A stretch of DNA of 64,000 nt from Echinicola rosea (GCF_005281475.1 NZ_CP040106.1:2632501-2696500), one strand, 5' to 3'. Numbered from the stretch's first letter, positions 9,240 to 18,280 are shown. Program-made: numbers and translations. The notes: generated from the sequence alone by a model not told the origin.

Positions 9240-10322
9240 TTAAATGAATTTATCCAAAACCTGTTCTAGGCTGGCGATCCTTTTGATTTTGCCGGAAGGG
9301 GTCTCTGTAAAATTTTCTATAAAATAAATGTTTTTTGGACGCTCATGTTTTTTGACTTTTGCGGCAATTTCAGATTCAATTTGTTCCCTTTTGGCAGTGG
9401 AAATAGGGGCTGACTCGATGACCAATACTACCCGCTGTCCCCATTTTTCGTCAGGTGCTCCAGCAATAAAATAGCGTTTCCCTGGTAAATGCATTTCCAT
9501 GGTTGAGGCGATTTCTACTTCCAGTTTTTCTGGCTGTATTTTTATCCCACCGGAATTGATGGTAAAGTCTGCCCGTCCTTGCCAAATAAAGGTGTTTGCT
9601 GCGGGAATGGTTACCTTATCATTTGTGGTCAGGGTGGTGTTGGCCATTGGAGCATTGATGACCAGGCAGGAGTCTTTGGAGGTGGAAATAGTCACTCCAG
9701 GGAGCGTACGATAGATGAGTGGAGGAAGACCGGTTATTTTGGCCAAGGCAATATGGGAAACGGTTTCTGTCATGCCGTATGTTTGGTAGGCATTACAGGA
9801 TAGTTGGGATATTTCCTTTTGGAGTTTATGTGATAGGGGTGCTCCGCCAATGATGAGGTGTTGGATGTTTTTTAGTTTTTCTATACTATAGAGAAGGCTG
9901 TTTTCGACTTGTGCCGGTACCATCGCTACAAAACCAAAGGTGCCCAAACCATCTAAATCAGCCAAAGGGGTTCCGGAAGGTTCTTGCAAATAGATGATGC
10001 TGTCCCATTCCAGTCCTCTGACGAGCATCATTTTACCGGCAATCATGTCGGTGTTTAAACAGCAAAGTAGATTGGCCTTTGGCTCAATGTCAAAGAATTT
10101 ACCTGTGGCAGCCGCACTTATTTCCATTTGCCGCCGGCTTATGTCGATCGTCTTAGGTGTCCCGGTGGAGCCGGAGGTATTCAGCTGAAAGCTTGCCTCA
10201 CCATTTAGCCAAGCTTGACAGAAGGCCAGCGATCGGTCAAAGTAGGGGCCACAGTCAGGCCAGTTTCCTTTTTTGATTTCCCCGAAGGGAATAGATGATG
10301 TTCCAATGATGATTTTGCCCAT
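9240..10322 (-). CDS. menE: o-Succinylbenzoate-CoA ligase
   Basis: Acyl-adenylating enzyme that activates o-succinylbenzoate with CoA in menaquinone synthesis. ANL-family motifs are in order: phosphate loop NTSGSTGTPKT (about 48-58), AYQTYGMTETVSHIA (about 180), WQGRADFTINSGGIKIQPE (about 248-266), and the C-terminal catalytic-lysine motif TPSGKIKR (about 343). The length of 360 is short against 450-490 for the Gram-positive enzyme. The function is inferred from the family plus the divergent menB 212 nt away. No menC or menA lies next to it in this window. Confidence 0.9.
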   Translation of the reverse strand: MGKIIIGTSSIPFGEIKKGNWPDCGPYFDRSLAFCQAWLNGEASFQLNTSGSTGTPKTIDISRRQMEISAAATGKFFDIEPKANLLCCLNTDMIAGKMMLVRGLEWDSIIYLQEPSGTPLADLDGLGTFGFVAMVPAQVENSLLYSIEKLKNIQHLIIGGAPLSHKLQKEISQLSCNAYQTYGMTETVSHIALAKITGLPPLIYRTLPGVTISTSKDSCLVINAPMANTTLTTNDKVTIPAANTFIWQGRADFTINSGGIKIQPEKLEVEIASTMEMHLPGKRYFIAGAPDEKWGQRVVLVIESAPISTAKREQIESEIAAKVKKHERPKNIYFIENFTETPSGKIKRIASLEQVLDKFI

Positions 10323-10490
10323 GGACTTTTCTCAATTTCCACAAAAATAGTCAATTCTAAAAGGACAGGTCGTGCCAATACTGGATAAAGTATTCGATAG
10401 GCTTGACCTCAGTTTTTAAATGTAATGATGTCAAATTCAAATGATAGCTGGTTTTGTCCATTTTTATATGCTTAATCGATCAGTTGCTAT

Positions 10491-10498
10491 TATCTTGC
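10491..10498 (+). promoter_or_regulatory. Candidate -7 box for menB
   Basis: TATCTTGC, one base from TAnnTTTG allowing the shifted G, lies 36 nt before the menB ATG at 10535. It sits inside the longer in-frame reading that could begin at 10454, which favours the downstream start. No clear -33 box. Confidence 0.3.
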
Positions 10499-10534
10499 AT
10501 AGGTATTTCTATCAGCAAAAAATCAAAAAAAAAT

Positions 10535-11368
10535 ATGGAGTGGAAAGTAGTAAAGGAATTTAAGGATATCACCTATAAGAAATGTGACGGCGTGGCCAGA
10601 ATAGCCTTTAACCGTCCGGAAGTAAGGAATGCTTTTCGGCCTCAAACTACCAGTGAGCTTTTTGAGGCGTTTTTGGATGCTAGAGAGGACACGTCTATTG
10701 GAGTGGTGCTGCTGTCAGCCGAGGGGCCTTCTCCAAAGGACGGAGTGTATTCCTTTTGCAGCGGAGGTGATCAAAAAGCACGCGGGCACCAAGGCTATGT
10801 GGGCGAGGATGGTATGCACCGGCTGAATATCCTAGAAGTACAGCGCCTGATTCGTTTTATGCCGAAAGTCGTGATTGCCGTGGTGCCGGGTTGGGCAGTT
10901 GGAGGTGGCCATAGCTTACATGTGATTTGTGACCTGACCTTGGCCAGCAAGGAACATGCTGTTTTCAAACAAACGGATGCGGATGTGACCAGTTTTGATG
11001 GGGGCTATGGTTCGGCCTATTTGGCCAAAATGGTAGGACAAAAGCGTGCCAGGGAAATTTTTTTCCTAGGGAGAAATTATTCTGCGCAGGAAGCCTACGA
11101 AATGGGCATGGTCAATGCTGTTATTCCACATGATGAATTGGAAAATACGGCTTATGAGTGGGCTCAGGAGATTTTAGAGAAGTCGCCGACTTCCATTAAG
11201 ATGCTGAAGTTTGCTTTTAACCTTACGGATGATGGTATGGTGGGACAGCAAGTATTTGCCGGAGAAGCTACCCGCTTGACTTATATGACGGAAGAAGCGC
11301 AGGAAGGACGGAATGCTTTTCTGGAAAAGAGAAAGCCTAATTTCAAAGACATCAAATGGATTCCATAA
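10535..11368 (+). CDS. menB: 1,4-Dihydroxy-2-naphthoyl-CoA synthase
   Basis: Crotonase-fold enzyme that closes the second ring of the naphthoquinone from o-succinylbenzoyl-CoA. Signatures: FNRPEVRNAFRPQT near the N-terminus, oxyanion-hole FCSGGDQKARG (about 75-85), VPGWAVGGGHSLHV (about 118-131), and QTDADVTSFDGGYGSAYL (about 148-165). The Asp in QTDAD, where E. coli has Gly, matches the type II enzymes that carry their own carboxylate instead of needing bicarbonate. The ATG at 10535 is chosen over the upstream in-frame start at 10454 because 277 residues is the family length and a promoter-like box lies between. It is divergent from menE and followed by a terminator. Confidence 0.95.
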   Translation: MEWKVVKEFKDITYKKCDGVARIAFNRPEVRNAFRPQTTSELFEAFLDAREDTSIGVVLLSAEGPSPKDGVYSFCSGGDQKARGHQGYVGEDGMHRLNILEVQRLIRFMPKVVIAVVPGWAVGGGHSLHVICDLTLASKEHAVFKQTDADVTSFDGGYGSAYLAKMVGQKRAREIFFLGRNYSAQEAYEMGMVNAVIPHDELENTAYEWAQEILEKSPTSIKMLKFAFNLTDDGMVGQQVFAGEATRLTYMTEEAQEGRNAFLEKRKPNFKDIKWIP

Positions 11369-11385
11369 ATGGAAGAATACCCACC

Positions 11386-11419
11386 GTCTGCTACCGATAA
11401 TGGATAGCAGACTTTTTTT
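11386..11419 (+). terminator. Terminator after menB
   Basis: 8-bp arms GTCTGCTA (11386-11393) and TAGCAGAC (11405-11412), followed by seven T. It lies 17 nt past the menB stop. Confidence 0.85.
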
Positions 11420-11440
11420 ACCCAAAACAAACCAGATACC

Positions 11441-12733
11441 ATGAAAAGAATTCTAATCGCGATAGCATTTTGGATGGCGACGTCAAGCGCATTTAGTCAG
11501 ACTCCTACAGGTCTATCTTCCCAACCACTTACCGAAGCTGACCCTAATAGTGTTGGTATGTCAGCTGGGCGGCTGGAGAGGATCGCCAATATGTTGGAAG
11601 CTGAAGTGGATGCAGGAAATATCCCCGGAGCAGTGGCTTTAGTGGCCAAGGACGGCAAAATTGTACTGCATGAGGCCTTTGGTATGGCCGATAATGCCAC
11701 AGGGGCATCCATGAAGAAAAATACGATTTTCAGGATTGCATCCCAGACCAAGGCAATTACTTCCACAGCTGTGATGATGCTGTGGGAAGAAGGCAAGTTC
11801 AGGTTGGATGATCCCATTTCCAAGTATATTCCAGCTTTTGAAAACCCCCAAGTGTTGAGTACTTTTAACTACGCGGATACCACTTATACTGCCGTGCCGG
11901 CTACGTCCGAGATCACAATTCGTCATCTGCTCACTCATACTTCTGGCTTGGGATATGGCGTGATCGATAGGGATCAGCGGATGAAAATGATATACCAAAA
12001 AGCAGGGGTTACAGATCTGTTTACCACTAAGTCCATCACAATCGGTGAAAGTGTAAACAAGCTAGCCAAGCTTCCTTTGCATTTTAACCCGGGAGAGCAA
12101 TACTCCTATAGTGAGGGATTGGACGTACTGGGGTATTTTGTAGAGGTGATCTCTGGGCAGCCGTTTGACGAGTATCTGAAAGAACATATTTTTGACCCTT
12201 TGGAAATGGATGATACGTGGTTTTACCTTCCGGAAAGTAAGGCAGATAGACTGGTGACCGTGCAGCAAAAAGTGGAAGGGGAATGGCGACAATTTCCGGT
12301 AACATTTTATGATCCTGATTATCCCAAAAAAGGAGCAAAAACTTTCTTCTCTGGGGGAGCAGGGTTAAGCAGTACTGCAAAAGATTATGCCACTTTCCTC
12401 CAAATGTACCTCAATGGAGGAGAACTAAACGGAGTAAGGCTGCTTAGCCGCACCACGGTCCGAAGTATTCTGGGCAACCAGACAGGGGAGTTGTTTGGTG
12501 GAGAAAATCAGTATTACGGTCTGGCTTTTGGGGTGGTGACTGCTGAAGGGGAAGCACACGGAGGGATAGGAAGTGAAGGTACCTTTGATTGGGGTGGTTA
12601 TTTTAACACGCAGTATTTTGCAGACCCCAAGGAGCAAGTAATCGGTGTCCTTATGAAACAAACGCAAGGCCCGATAGATGATAAGACCGGCTGGAAGTTT
12701 CGGCAAATGGTAGGTGCGGCAATAGATGATTGA
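11441..12733 (+). CDS. Secreted serine hydrolase of the beta-lactamase class C / EstB fold
   Basis: Penicillin-binding-protein-fold hydrolase, probably exported to the periplasm by an N-terminal signal (residues 1-20, ending SSAFSQ). The catalytic SxxK motif is SQTK (about residue 101, within RIASQTKAIT). The second-motif tyrosine lies in YSYSEGLDVLG (about 222), and HGGIGSEGTF (about 368) occupies the third-motif position in place of KTG. The length of 430 is normal. Such proteins may be esterases, D-amino-acid peptidases or beta-lactamases, and the sequence does not decide among them. It stands alone between a terminator and the Uma2 gene, within the men region but with no evident link to it. 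Confidence 0.88.
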   Translation: MKRILIAIAFWMATSSAFSQTPTGLSSQPLTEADPNSVGMSAGRLERIANMLEAEVDAGNIPGAVALVAKDGKIVLHEAFGMADNATGASMKKNTIFRIASQTKAITSTAVMMLWEEGKFRLDDPISKYIPAFENPQVLSTFNYADTTYTAVPATSEITIRHLLTHTSGLGYGVIDRDQRMKMIYQKAGVTDLFTTKSITIGESVNKLAKLPLHFNPGEQYSYSEGLDVLGYFVEVISGQPFDEYLKEHIFDPLEMDDTWFYLPESKADRLVTVQQKVEGEWRQFPVTFYDPDYPKKGAKTFFSGGAGLSSTAKDYATFLQMYLNGGELNGVRLLSRTTVRSILGNQTGELFGGENQYYGLAFGVVTAEGEAHGGIGSEGTFDWGGYFNTQYFADPKEQVIGVLMKQTQGPIDDKTGWKFRQMVGAAIDD

Positions 12734-12816
12734 TGTTCAGTGAAATTTGATAATGAGCTGCTATGGCGACAAAGTGGCTTTTTTGTGATGCGAAAGATTT
12801 TTTAGTAAATTTCTAT

Positions 12817-13431
12817 ATGAGCACTTCTGAAAAAGATAGCGATAAAGTCGAGGAGCCTGATATAGAATACGGCCGTTATTCCTATGCAGACTACCTGACA
12901 TGGCAGATGGATGAGATGGTGGAGCTGATCAAGGGCAAGGTATTCAAGAAAGCCGCCGCAGCCCCTCGCCGGATTCACCAAAAAGTCGCAGTGGAGTTGA
13001 TAAAGCGATGGGCGGTGTTTTTGGAAGAGAAGGTTTGTGAGGTGTATTCAGCGCCCTTTGATGTACGGCTTCCTCACCAGTCCAAGGTGGATAAGGATAT
13101 TTCCACGGTTGTCCAGCCAGACTTGTGTGTGATCTGTGATCGGGCGAAACTGGATGATCGAGGATGTATCGGAGCACCTGACTTGGTAGTGGAGATCCTT
13201 TCCCCCGGCAATAACCGTTTGGAGCTCCAAAATAAGTACGAGCTATACCTAGAAAGTGGCGTGAAAGAATACTGGATCATTCATCCTGATGAACAGACGC
13301 TATTGGTTTACACATTGGTAAAAGGAAAGTATGTCCCTTCACAATTGATGACCAGTGGAGACATGGTGCGATCTAAAGCCGTGGAAGGGTTTGAGCTGGA
13401 TTTGGAGGACTTCTTTTCCAAGATTAAGTAG
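12817..13431 (+). CDS. Uma2-family protein (PD-(D/E)XK nuclease fold)
   Basis: Member of the large Uma2/DUF820 family, which has a restriction-endonuclease-like fold and no settled function. The core is visible at about 115-170: PDLCVI, then GAPDLVVEILSPGN, then the lysine-bearing NKYELYLESGVKEYWII. These supply the Asp, Glu-containing strand and Lys of the nuclease site. The start at 12817 gives 204 residues, close to the family norm; an in-frame ATG at 12763 would add 18 residues unlike the family. It is a single copy here, converging on menD with 7 nt between stops. It may be a transferred gene that settled among the men genes. Confidence 0.85.
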   Translation: MSTSEKDSDKVEEPDIEYGRYSYADYLTWQMDEMVELIKGKVFKKAAAAPRRIHQKVAVELIKRWAVFLEEKVCEVYSAPFDVRLPHQSKVDKDISTVVQPDLCVICDRAKLDDRGCIGAPDLVVEILSPGNNRLELQNKYELYLESGVKEYWIIHPDEQTLLVYTLVKGKYVPSQLMTSGDMVRSKAVEGFELDLEDFFSKIK

Positions 13432-13438
13432 TTGGCTT

Positions 13439-15121
13439 TTATATGTCAATAAATTCTTTCAGGGCGGACTTTACTCTGCTGAGAATGGCGGTATTTTTGG
13501 CGCTATCGGAAAATACCTCTATAATTTTGGGTCTGATCGAGGGATGGTAGAAATTGGTCAGTCCATTCATCAGTTCTTTTTCAGTTTTGACACTCGTATA
13601 GTCAAAGTCAAAATCCTTGGCCAGATTTGCTGCATTTAATGACTGGGTGGTTTCAAAAAACTCCTCGAGTTCAGGCTGCTGGCTGGGACCTTTAATGATT
13701 CGGAATATACCACCTGCATGATTGTTGAGGAGGATGATTCGCAGATTGTTTGTAGTGTAATTATTCCAAAAAGCATTTCTGTCATAAAAAAAGGCCATGT
13801 CTCCTGTAATCAAGGTAACATAATCTTTGGTGGTCAACGCACAGCCAACGGAGGTCGAGTTGGATCCGTCAATTCCACTGGTACCCCTGTTGCAGATGAT
13901 CTCTTGTGGTCTTGCTCCTAAAAAATTAACGTAGCGAACCGCCATGCTGTTGGCCAGGTGGAGTTTTGATTGATGAGGGAGCTGCTGAAGGACACGGTAA
14001 ATTGCTTTCCATTCCCCAAAATTCTCCTTTTCCATGAGCTTTTTAATAGCTTTTTCCATGGACTTATCAGCTAGGTGCCAACGGGCCTGGAAATCATTAT
14101 CTATCTTATGTGGTGATTGGAGCAAAAGCTCAAGAATGTCTTTTGCGGTGGAAGGAATGATTTTGGTCAGGCCCTGATAAGTGTCTGGTGAATAGCCTGC
14201 AGGCTGGACATGCCAATGATCAGCCCCAGAGCTCCTGAGGAAATTCTTTAGCGATTTTGATATGATAGATTTGCCAAAACTGATGATCAGATCCGGCGAG
14301 AAGTTAGCATGATCCACCACAGGTAACATTTGATCGTGATAGGTGATGGTGTTTTCGGACTGCATGTTGGAAATCGTATCACTGACAACGATAACTTTTT
14401 TTGCTGAAACAAGCTGGTCCAATAGGACCATGACACCCTTGTCAGGCGCTTGCTGACCAGGGACAATGACGATTTTGTTGAATCTTTCCAGTTCGTTTTG
14501 AAACTTGACCTTGGATTCACTGCTGAGACTAGTGTCACTTTTGAGTGGGTTAACCAAAGGAACTGGTCGGTAAAAATCAAATGCCTCTTCGCTTTCGGGA
14601 TAGAACGGTTCCCTTATCGGAATATTGATGTGAACGGGGCCTTCAGGAAAATTCGCTGCTGTATTTATAGCTTCATTACTTATCCTGTGGGCATGCCAAA
14701 TCACATCTTTATGTTCAGAATGATCAGGGAAATCAAAGGATTGCTTGATATGTTGGCCATATAGGTTTCGTTGTCGAATAGTTTGCCCGTCCCATTGGTC
14801 TATCCATTCTGGCGGACGGTCAGCTGTGATGACAATCAGGGGGATTTGTTGAAAGAAAGCTTCCGCAATGGCAGGAGCATAATTTAGCGCGGCCGTTCCA
14901 CTTGAACAGACCAAAACCACGGGTTTTTTGAGCTGCTGGGCCATACCAAGTGCGACAAATGCGGCTGAACGTTCGTCCGAAATGGTTCGACAATGAATGT
15001 CAGGGTGCCTAGCAAAAGCCAAAGTCAATGGAGCACATCGCGAGCCAGGGGAAAGGATGGCATTTTTTACATCTTTTCTGGCACATATGGCCACTAGGTC
15101 GATAATTGGTTGGATGATCAA
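13439..15121 (-). CDS. menD: SEPHCHC synthase (menaquinone synthesis)
   Basis: Thiamine-diphosphate enzyme that joins isochorismate and 2-oxoglutarate at the first committed step of menaquinone synthesis. The N-terminal ThDP-binding domain shows ILSPGSRCAPLTLAF (about 22-36), the SDERSAAFVALGMA block with the cofactor-activating glutamate, and VLVCSSGTAALNYAPA. The C-terminal ThDP motif is TGDMAFFYDRNAFWNN, followed by LRIILLNNHAGGIF. The length of 560 is normal. It starts 8 nt after the menF stop and belongs to a thioesterase-menF-menD operon. Confidence 0.95.
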   Translation of the reverse strand: MIIQPIIDLVAICARKDVKNAILSPGSRCAPLTLAFARHPDIHCRTISDERSAAFVALGMAQQLKKPVVLVCSSGTAALNYAPAIAEAFFQQIPLIVITADRPPEWIDQWDGQTIRQRNLYGQHIKQSFDFPDHSEHKDVIWHAHRISNEAINTAANFPEGPVHINIPIREPFYPESEEAFDFYRPVPLVNPLKSDTSLSSESKVKFQNELERFNKIVIVPGQQAPDKGVMVLLDQLVSAKKVIVVSDTISNMQSENTITYHDQMLPVVDHANFSPDLIISFGKSIISKSLKNFLRSSGADHWHVQPAGYSPDTYQGLTKIIPSTAKDILELLLQSPHKIDNDFQARWHLADKSMEKAIKKLMEKENFGEWKAIYRVLQQLPHQSKLHLANSMAVRYVNFLGARPQEIICNRGTSGIDGSNSTSVGCALTTKDYVTLITGDMAFFYDRNAFWNNYTTNNLRIILLNNHAGGIFRIIKGPSQQPELEEFFETTQSLNAANLAKDFDFDYTSVKTEKELMNGLTNFYHPSIRPKIIEVFSDSAKNTAILSRVKSALKEFIDI

Positions 15122-15129
15122 GTTGGTGT

Positions 15130-16329
15130 CTATTGAATGAATTTTCCGATAATGTCACATTTTAGCGCCGTTTCTTCCCATTCTTTTTCAGGGATGGAAT
15201 CTGCCGTTACCCCTGCTCCAGCATATAGGAGCACCTCCTCATTGATGAGCTGGGCAGTCCTTAAATTGACGTAAATGGCTGTTTGGTTTTCAATATTTAC
15301 TGGGCCGATAAAACCAGCAAAGAAGCACCTATCGAATGCTTCATGATCCAAAATAAATTTCATGGATTCCTCTCGTGGTGTGCCACATACCGCTGAAGTG
15401 GGATGCAGGAGCTTTAGCATCACTGATCCGAGTTGCGGAAAGTTGGTAGCCTCCATGTTTACCCTAAAGTCAGACCTCAGGTGCAATAGATTACCGGCCT
15501 TTACCGTTTTGGGGCCGTTTTCTTCGTACTCCCTTAGGCGTATTTTTTTAAAATTGTTGACAATGTAGCGGCTGACCATTGCCTGTTCTTCGATCTCTTT
15601 TTGTTTCCATGCTGCATTTTGTACAGGGTCTTCTCCTTCAGCCTTTTGGGTTCCCGCTAGGGCCATGGTGTGAAAGTAATGGCCTTCTGTCTTGATAAGT
15701 ATCTCAGGAGTGGCTCCCAGCCATGTACCCACGTTTGGGATATGAAAGAAGTTGACAAATGCATCAGGGTATAGCCGACACAGCGCCAAAAATGTTTTCG
15801 TAAGGTCAAAACCTTCCTTAAGATCAACCTTTTGGATCCTGGCAGGGACCACTTTGGACAGTTTTCCCTCTTGAATGGCTTTAATTCCTTTCTTTACAAA
15901 TTCAATAAAACTGGATTTGGAAGTGGGGGTAAGCCGAGCACTCGATTTATTTGGTTGTGCGCTGCGCAAAAGTTGGTTGACCTGTTTTTTTATCTCCGTA
16001 GGAGTGAACTTGGTTTTTTTATACAGCCCTTCCTCAGGCATGGGGCTGTCGATATTGAATTTGAAATAATCCGATGCTTCAAGAAAAAAAGCTTTTTGGT
16101 CTTCTTGGTCAGTAAAGGGGTGGGCGATAAAACCTGGTGATAGGGTGTCCAATTCAAGGTTTACCCGTTTTATTTCTCCGGTTTGGTCCAAAATGAACTG
16201 TATGTTCTTTGAATTAGGTGATTTCCAAACAGCCAATTGGTAATCGCCTTCCAAAGCAGCGTAAAGCCACCTGTCCAGTAATTCTTCCTGTGTGAGAAGA
16301 TGACGGTCTGCGGTTGGTGTATTCATCAT
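15130..16329 (-). CDS. menF: Isochorismate synthase
   Basis: Chorismate-binding enzyme that isomerises chorismate to isochorismate for menaquinone. The motif MALAGTQKAEG carries the LAGT signature of isochorismate synthases, where PabB has PIKGT. LLHPTSAVCGTPREES matches the substrate-site block, and YAGAGVTADSIPEKEWEET is the conserved C-terminus. The length of 399 is normal. Its ATG overlaps the stop of the upstream thioesterase in an ATGA arrangement, which indicates translational coupling. A siderophore role (entC) is unlikely because menD follows directly and no NRPS genes are present. Confidence 0.92.
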   Translation of the reverse strand: MMNTPTADRHLLTQEELLDRWLYAALEGDYQLAVWKSPNSKNIQFILDQTGEIKRVNLELDTLSPGFIAHPFTDQEDQKAFFLEASDYFKFNIDSPMPEEGLYKKTKFTPTEIKKQVNQLLRSAQPNKSSARLTPTSKSSFIEFVKKGIKAIQEGKLSKVVPARIQKVDLKEGFDLTKTFLALCRLYPDAFVNFFHIPNVGTWLGATPEILIKTEGHYFHTMALAGTQKAEGEDPVQNAAWKQKEIEEQAMVSRYIVNNFKKIRLREYEENGPKTVKAGNLLHLRSDFRVNMEATNFPQLGSVMLKLLHPTSAVCGTPREESMKFILDHEAFDRCFFAGFIGPVNIENQTAIYVNLRTAQLINEEVLLYAGAGVTADSIPEKEWEETALKCDIIGKFIQ

Positions 16330-16751
16330 GGTTTTTTATCCAGCACAGCCATCGTAATACGACTGATACAGGCTAATTTATCTTCTTCGGTGACTACTTT
16401 TATTTCCCAAACATGAGTTTTCTTTCCAATGTGAATTGGTGTGGCGATGCCCCTTACCAAGCCTGATCGAACAGCCCTGATGTGGTTGGCATTAATGTCC
16501 AGACCAACACTATAGTGTTTTGCAGGATCCAGGCAGCAAGACGAAGCCACGCTCCCCAAGGTCTCTGCCAGCACTACACTGGCTCCACCATGTAACAAAC
16601 CAAAAGGCTGTTTTGTTCTGTGATCCACCGGCATGGTAGCTTCTATGAAATCATCACCAATTTTAGTGAAAATAATCCCTAAATGCTCTAACATATTACC
16701 TTCGCCATATTGATTCAGGGTGTCAAGGCTGAGGTTTTTGGGAAATATCAT
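16326..16751 (-). CDS. PaaI-type hotdog thioesterase, probable DHNA-CoA thioesterase
   Basis: Hotdog-fold acyl-CoA thioesterase of 141 residues. The characteristic LLHGGASVVLAETLGSVAS (about 51-69) holds the active-site glutamate, and GLDINANHIRAVRSG is the matching substrate strand. First gene of the operon with menF (4-nt overlap) and menD. From context it probably hydrolyses 1,4-dihydroxy-2-naphthoyl-CoA, the MenI step, but the sequence alone only says PaaI/YdiI-like. A phenylacetate role has no support here. Confidence 0.85.
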   Translation of the reverse strand: MIFPKNLSLDTLNQYGEGNMLEHLGIIFTKIGDDFIEATMPVDHRTKQPFGLLHGGASVVLAETLGSVASSCCLDPAKHYSVGLDINANHIRAVRSGLVRGIATPIHIGKKTHVWEIKVVTEEDKLACISRITMAVLDKKP

Positions 16752-16897
16752 GAATTTTGAAATAAAAACGTTTTCTTTGAATTGAATTTGCGATCTTTTT
16801 AGATTTCAAAAGGAGATTCCCTGTGAATAAGTTCAGTGATAAGCCCATTTGACCTACAAAACTATTCTTAAGAAATCGATAACAAAAATACAGAATC

Positions 16898-17530
16898 TTG
16901 AGTACTAAAAAAATATACCTTGTCCGTCATGGCCAGACTGATTATAACCTTAGGGGGGTGGTGCAAGGAAGTGGCATTGATGCCCCCATTAACGAAACTG
17001 GTAAAAAGCAAGCGGATGCCTTTTATGAAGCGCATAAGCACATTAAATTTGATAGGATTTATTACACTGGACTGCAGCGTACTCGACAATCCATTGAGAA
17101 ATTCCTGAACAATGAGGTTCCGTATGAGTCATTGCCAGACTTGAATGAGATCAGCTGGGGGAAGTATGAAGGGGTGCCGATGAGTAAGGATGAACATTCT
17201 TACTATCAAGGGATGCTGGAAAAATGGGCCGATGGAGAACTTGATTTTTCGATAGAGGGAGGTGAGTCACCCAATATGGTTTTTGCAAGGTTAAAAAGAG
17301 GTTTGGATCACATCTTGTCCCAAGAGGGAAAGACCATTCTGATCTGTATGCATGGAAGGGCCATGCGGGTGATGCTAAGTTTAATGCTGGATTATGACCT
17401 GCGTTTTATGGATGTTTTTGATCATCATAATCTCGGGTACTATGAATTGACGGTAAAGGAAAATGGGAAATTTATGCTAGATCGGTATAATAACGTGAAG
17501 CATTTAAAAGCTAAAGGATTGATTGGATAA
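16898..17530 (+). CDS. Histidine phosphatase family protein (phosphoglycerate-mutase-like)
   Basis: Cytoplasmic phosphatase of branch 1 of the histidine phosphatase superfamily. The catalytic motif YLVRHGQTDYN begins at residue 7. The glutamate region is ISWGKYEG (about 85), and the second histidine is in ILICMHGRAMRVML (about 150). The length of 210 suits a phosphatase such as CobC/GpmB-like enzymes rather than true phosphoglycerate mutase. The start must be the TTG at 16898: an in-frame stop lies at 16880 and the next methionine is past the catalytic histidine. The substrate is unknown and the neighbours do not help. The 3' end overlaps the convergent hypothetical gene by 20 nt. Confidence 0.85.
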   Translation: MSTKKIYLVRHGQTDYNLRGVVQGSGIDAPINETGKKQADAFYEAHKHIKFDRIYYTGLQRTRQSIEKFLNNEVPYESLPDLNEISWGKYEGVPMSKDEHSYYQGMLEKWADGELDFSIEGGESPNMVFARLKRGLDHILSQEGKTILICMHGRAMRVMLSLMLDYDLRFMDVFDHHNLGYYELTVKENGKFMLDRYNNVKHLKAKGLIG

Positions 17531-17933
17531 CCTTTCCGCCTTTTTTATTATCCTTTTCTGTTTCCTGATCATTGAAGGAAACCAATAATTCCTGAAAATT
17601 TTCTTTTGATTCGCTCAAGTCAATGATCCTAAAAGCGACTTCCTGAAGTGGCTTCCAAGTTGTGTTGTTGATTTGTACCAGTCTTTTTCCGATTTGGCAT
17701 TTATCAAAGTCACAATTGGGGACATTGATGTAAATGACGGCGTCGGAATTGCCGGAGTAAGTCTTGGTTTTGTAATCTTCTATAAAGCTAAGTTCAATAT
17801 ACTCGGCACTGGATTTAAGTTCTTTTAATTCCTTCTTACTAAAGATTACGACGAATGTTTTGTTTTCTGGGTTTTTACAGAAACCTACCGACACAAAAAG
17901 GGAGAATAGCGGTACAAATATTAAATGCTTCAT
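17511..17933 (-). CDS. Hypothetical exported protein
   Basis: Not recognised. A start at 17933 gives 140 residues and places a clean signal peptide at the N-terminus (MKHLIFVPLFSLFVSVGFC); the alternative start at 17981 adds 16 residues that would bury it. The mature part is mixed charged with no motif seen. Its only two non-signal cysteines sit in an NCDFDKC pair (about residues 78-83). It ends in a lysine-rich tail. It overlaps the 3' end of the phosphatase gene by 20 nt on the other strand. Confidence 0.6.
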   Translation of the reverse strand: MKHLIFVPLFSLFVSVGFCKNPENKTFVVIFSKKELKELKSSAEYIELSFIEDYKTKTYSGNSDAVIYINVPNCDFDKCQIGKRLVQINNTTWKPLQEVAFRIIDLSESKENFQELLVSFNDQETEKDNKKGGKVIQSIL

Positions 17934-18058
17934 GTCAGTAATATATAAAAATATTTCTCCGCATTCAAGAGGAGTTGTCACATATCCTAAAAATAATATT
18001 AAAGTAATAGACAGGAGTCTTCAGAGGTAAAATACTTGTTCTGGATCAAGTGGGAAGT

Positions 18059-18223
18059 TTAACCACTTAGGTAGCGCAAATGGTTTTTTGACTCATAAAT
18101 CCTCGCCATCGATGTTTTTTCTTCTTTTCGGTTGTGGGGGCGGAAAACGTATGGGGGCTTAGGGATCTCGCAGATGATGTGCTTGTAAGCGGCTACTGAT
18201 TCCTCCTCTCCCTTCCGAAACAT
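18059..18223 (-). CDS. Possible small protein of 54 residues
   Basis: Short ORF starting ATG at 18223 and ending TAA at 18059, in the 380-nt space downstream of the zinc-ribbon gene terminator on the same strand. The product starts MFRKGEEESVAAYKHIICEI and is rich in charged and aromatic residues (PKPPYVFRPHNRKEEK, then RIYESKNHLRYLSG). The composition is not that of a random frame or a transmembrane peptide. Not recognised. It could be a real small basic protein or the remnant of a longer gene. No recognisable promoter was seen. Confidence 0.3.
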   Translation of the reverse strand: MFRKGEEESVAAYKHIICEIPKPPYVFRPHNRKEEKTSMARIYESKNHLRYLSG

Positions 18224-18280
18224 TGCCTGATCCCTTAGTCTGTAATTAGTGGTATTAGGAATAAATGGAAAAGTGGTGAT

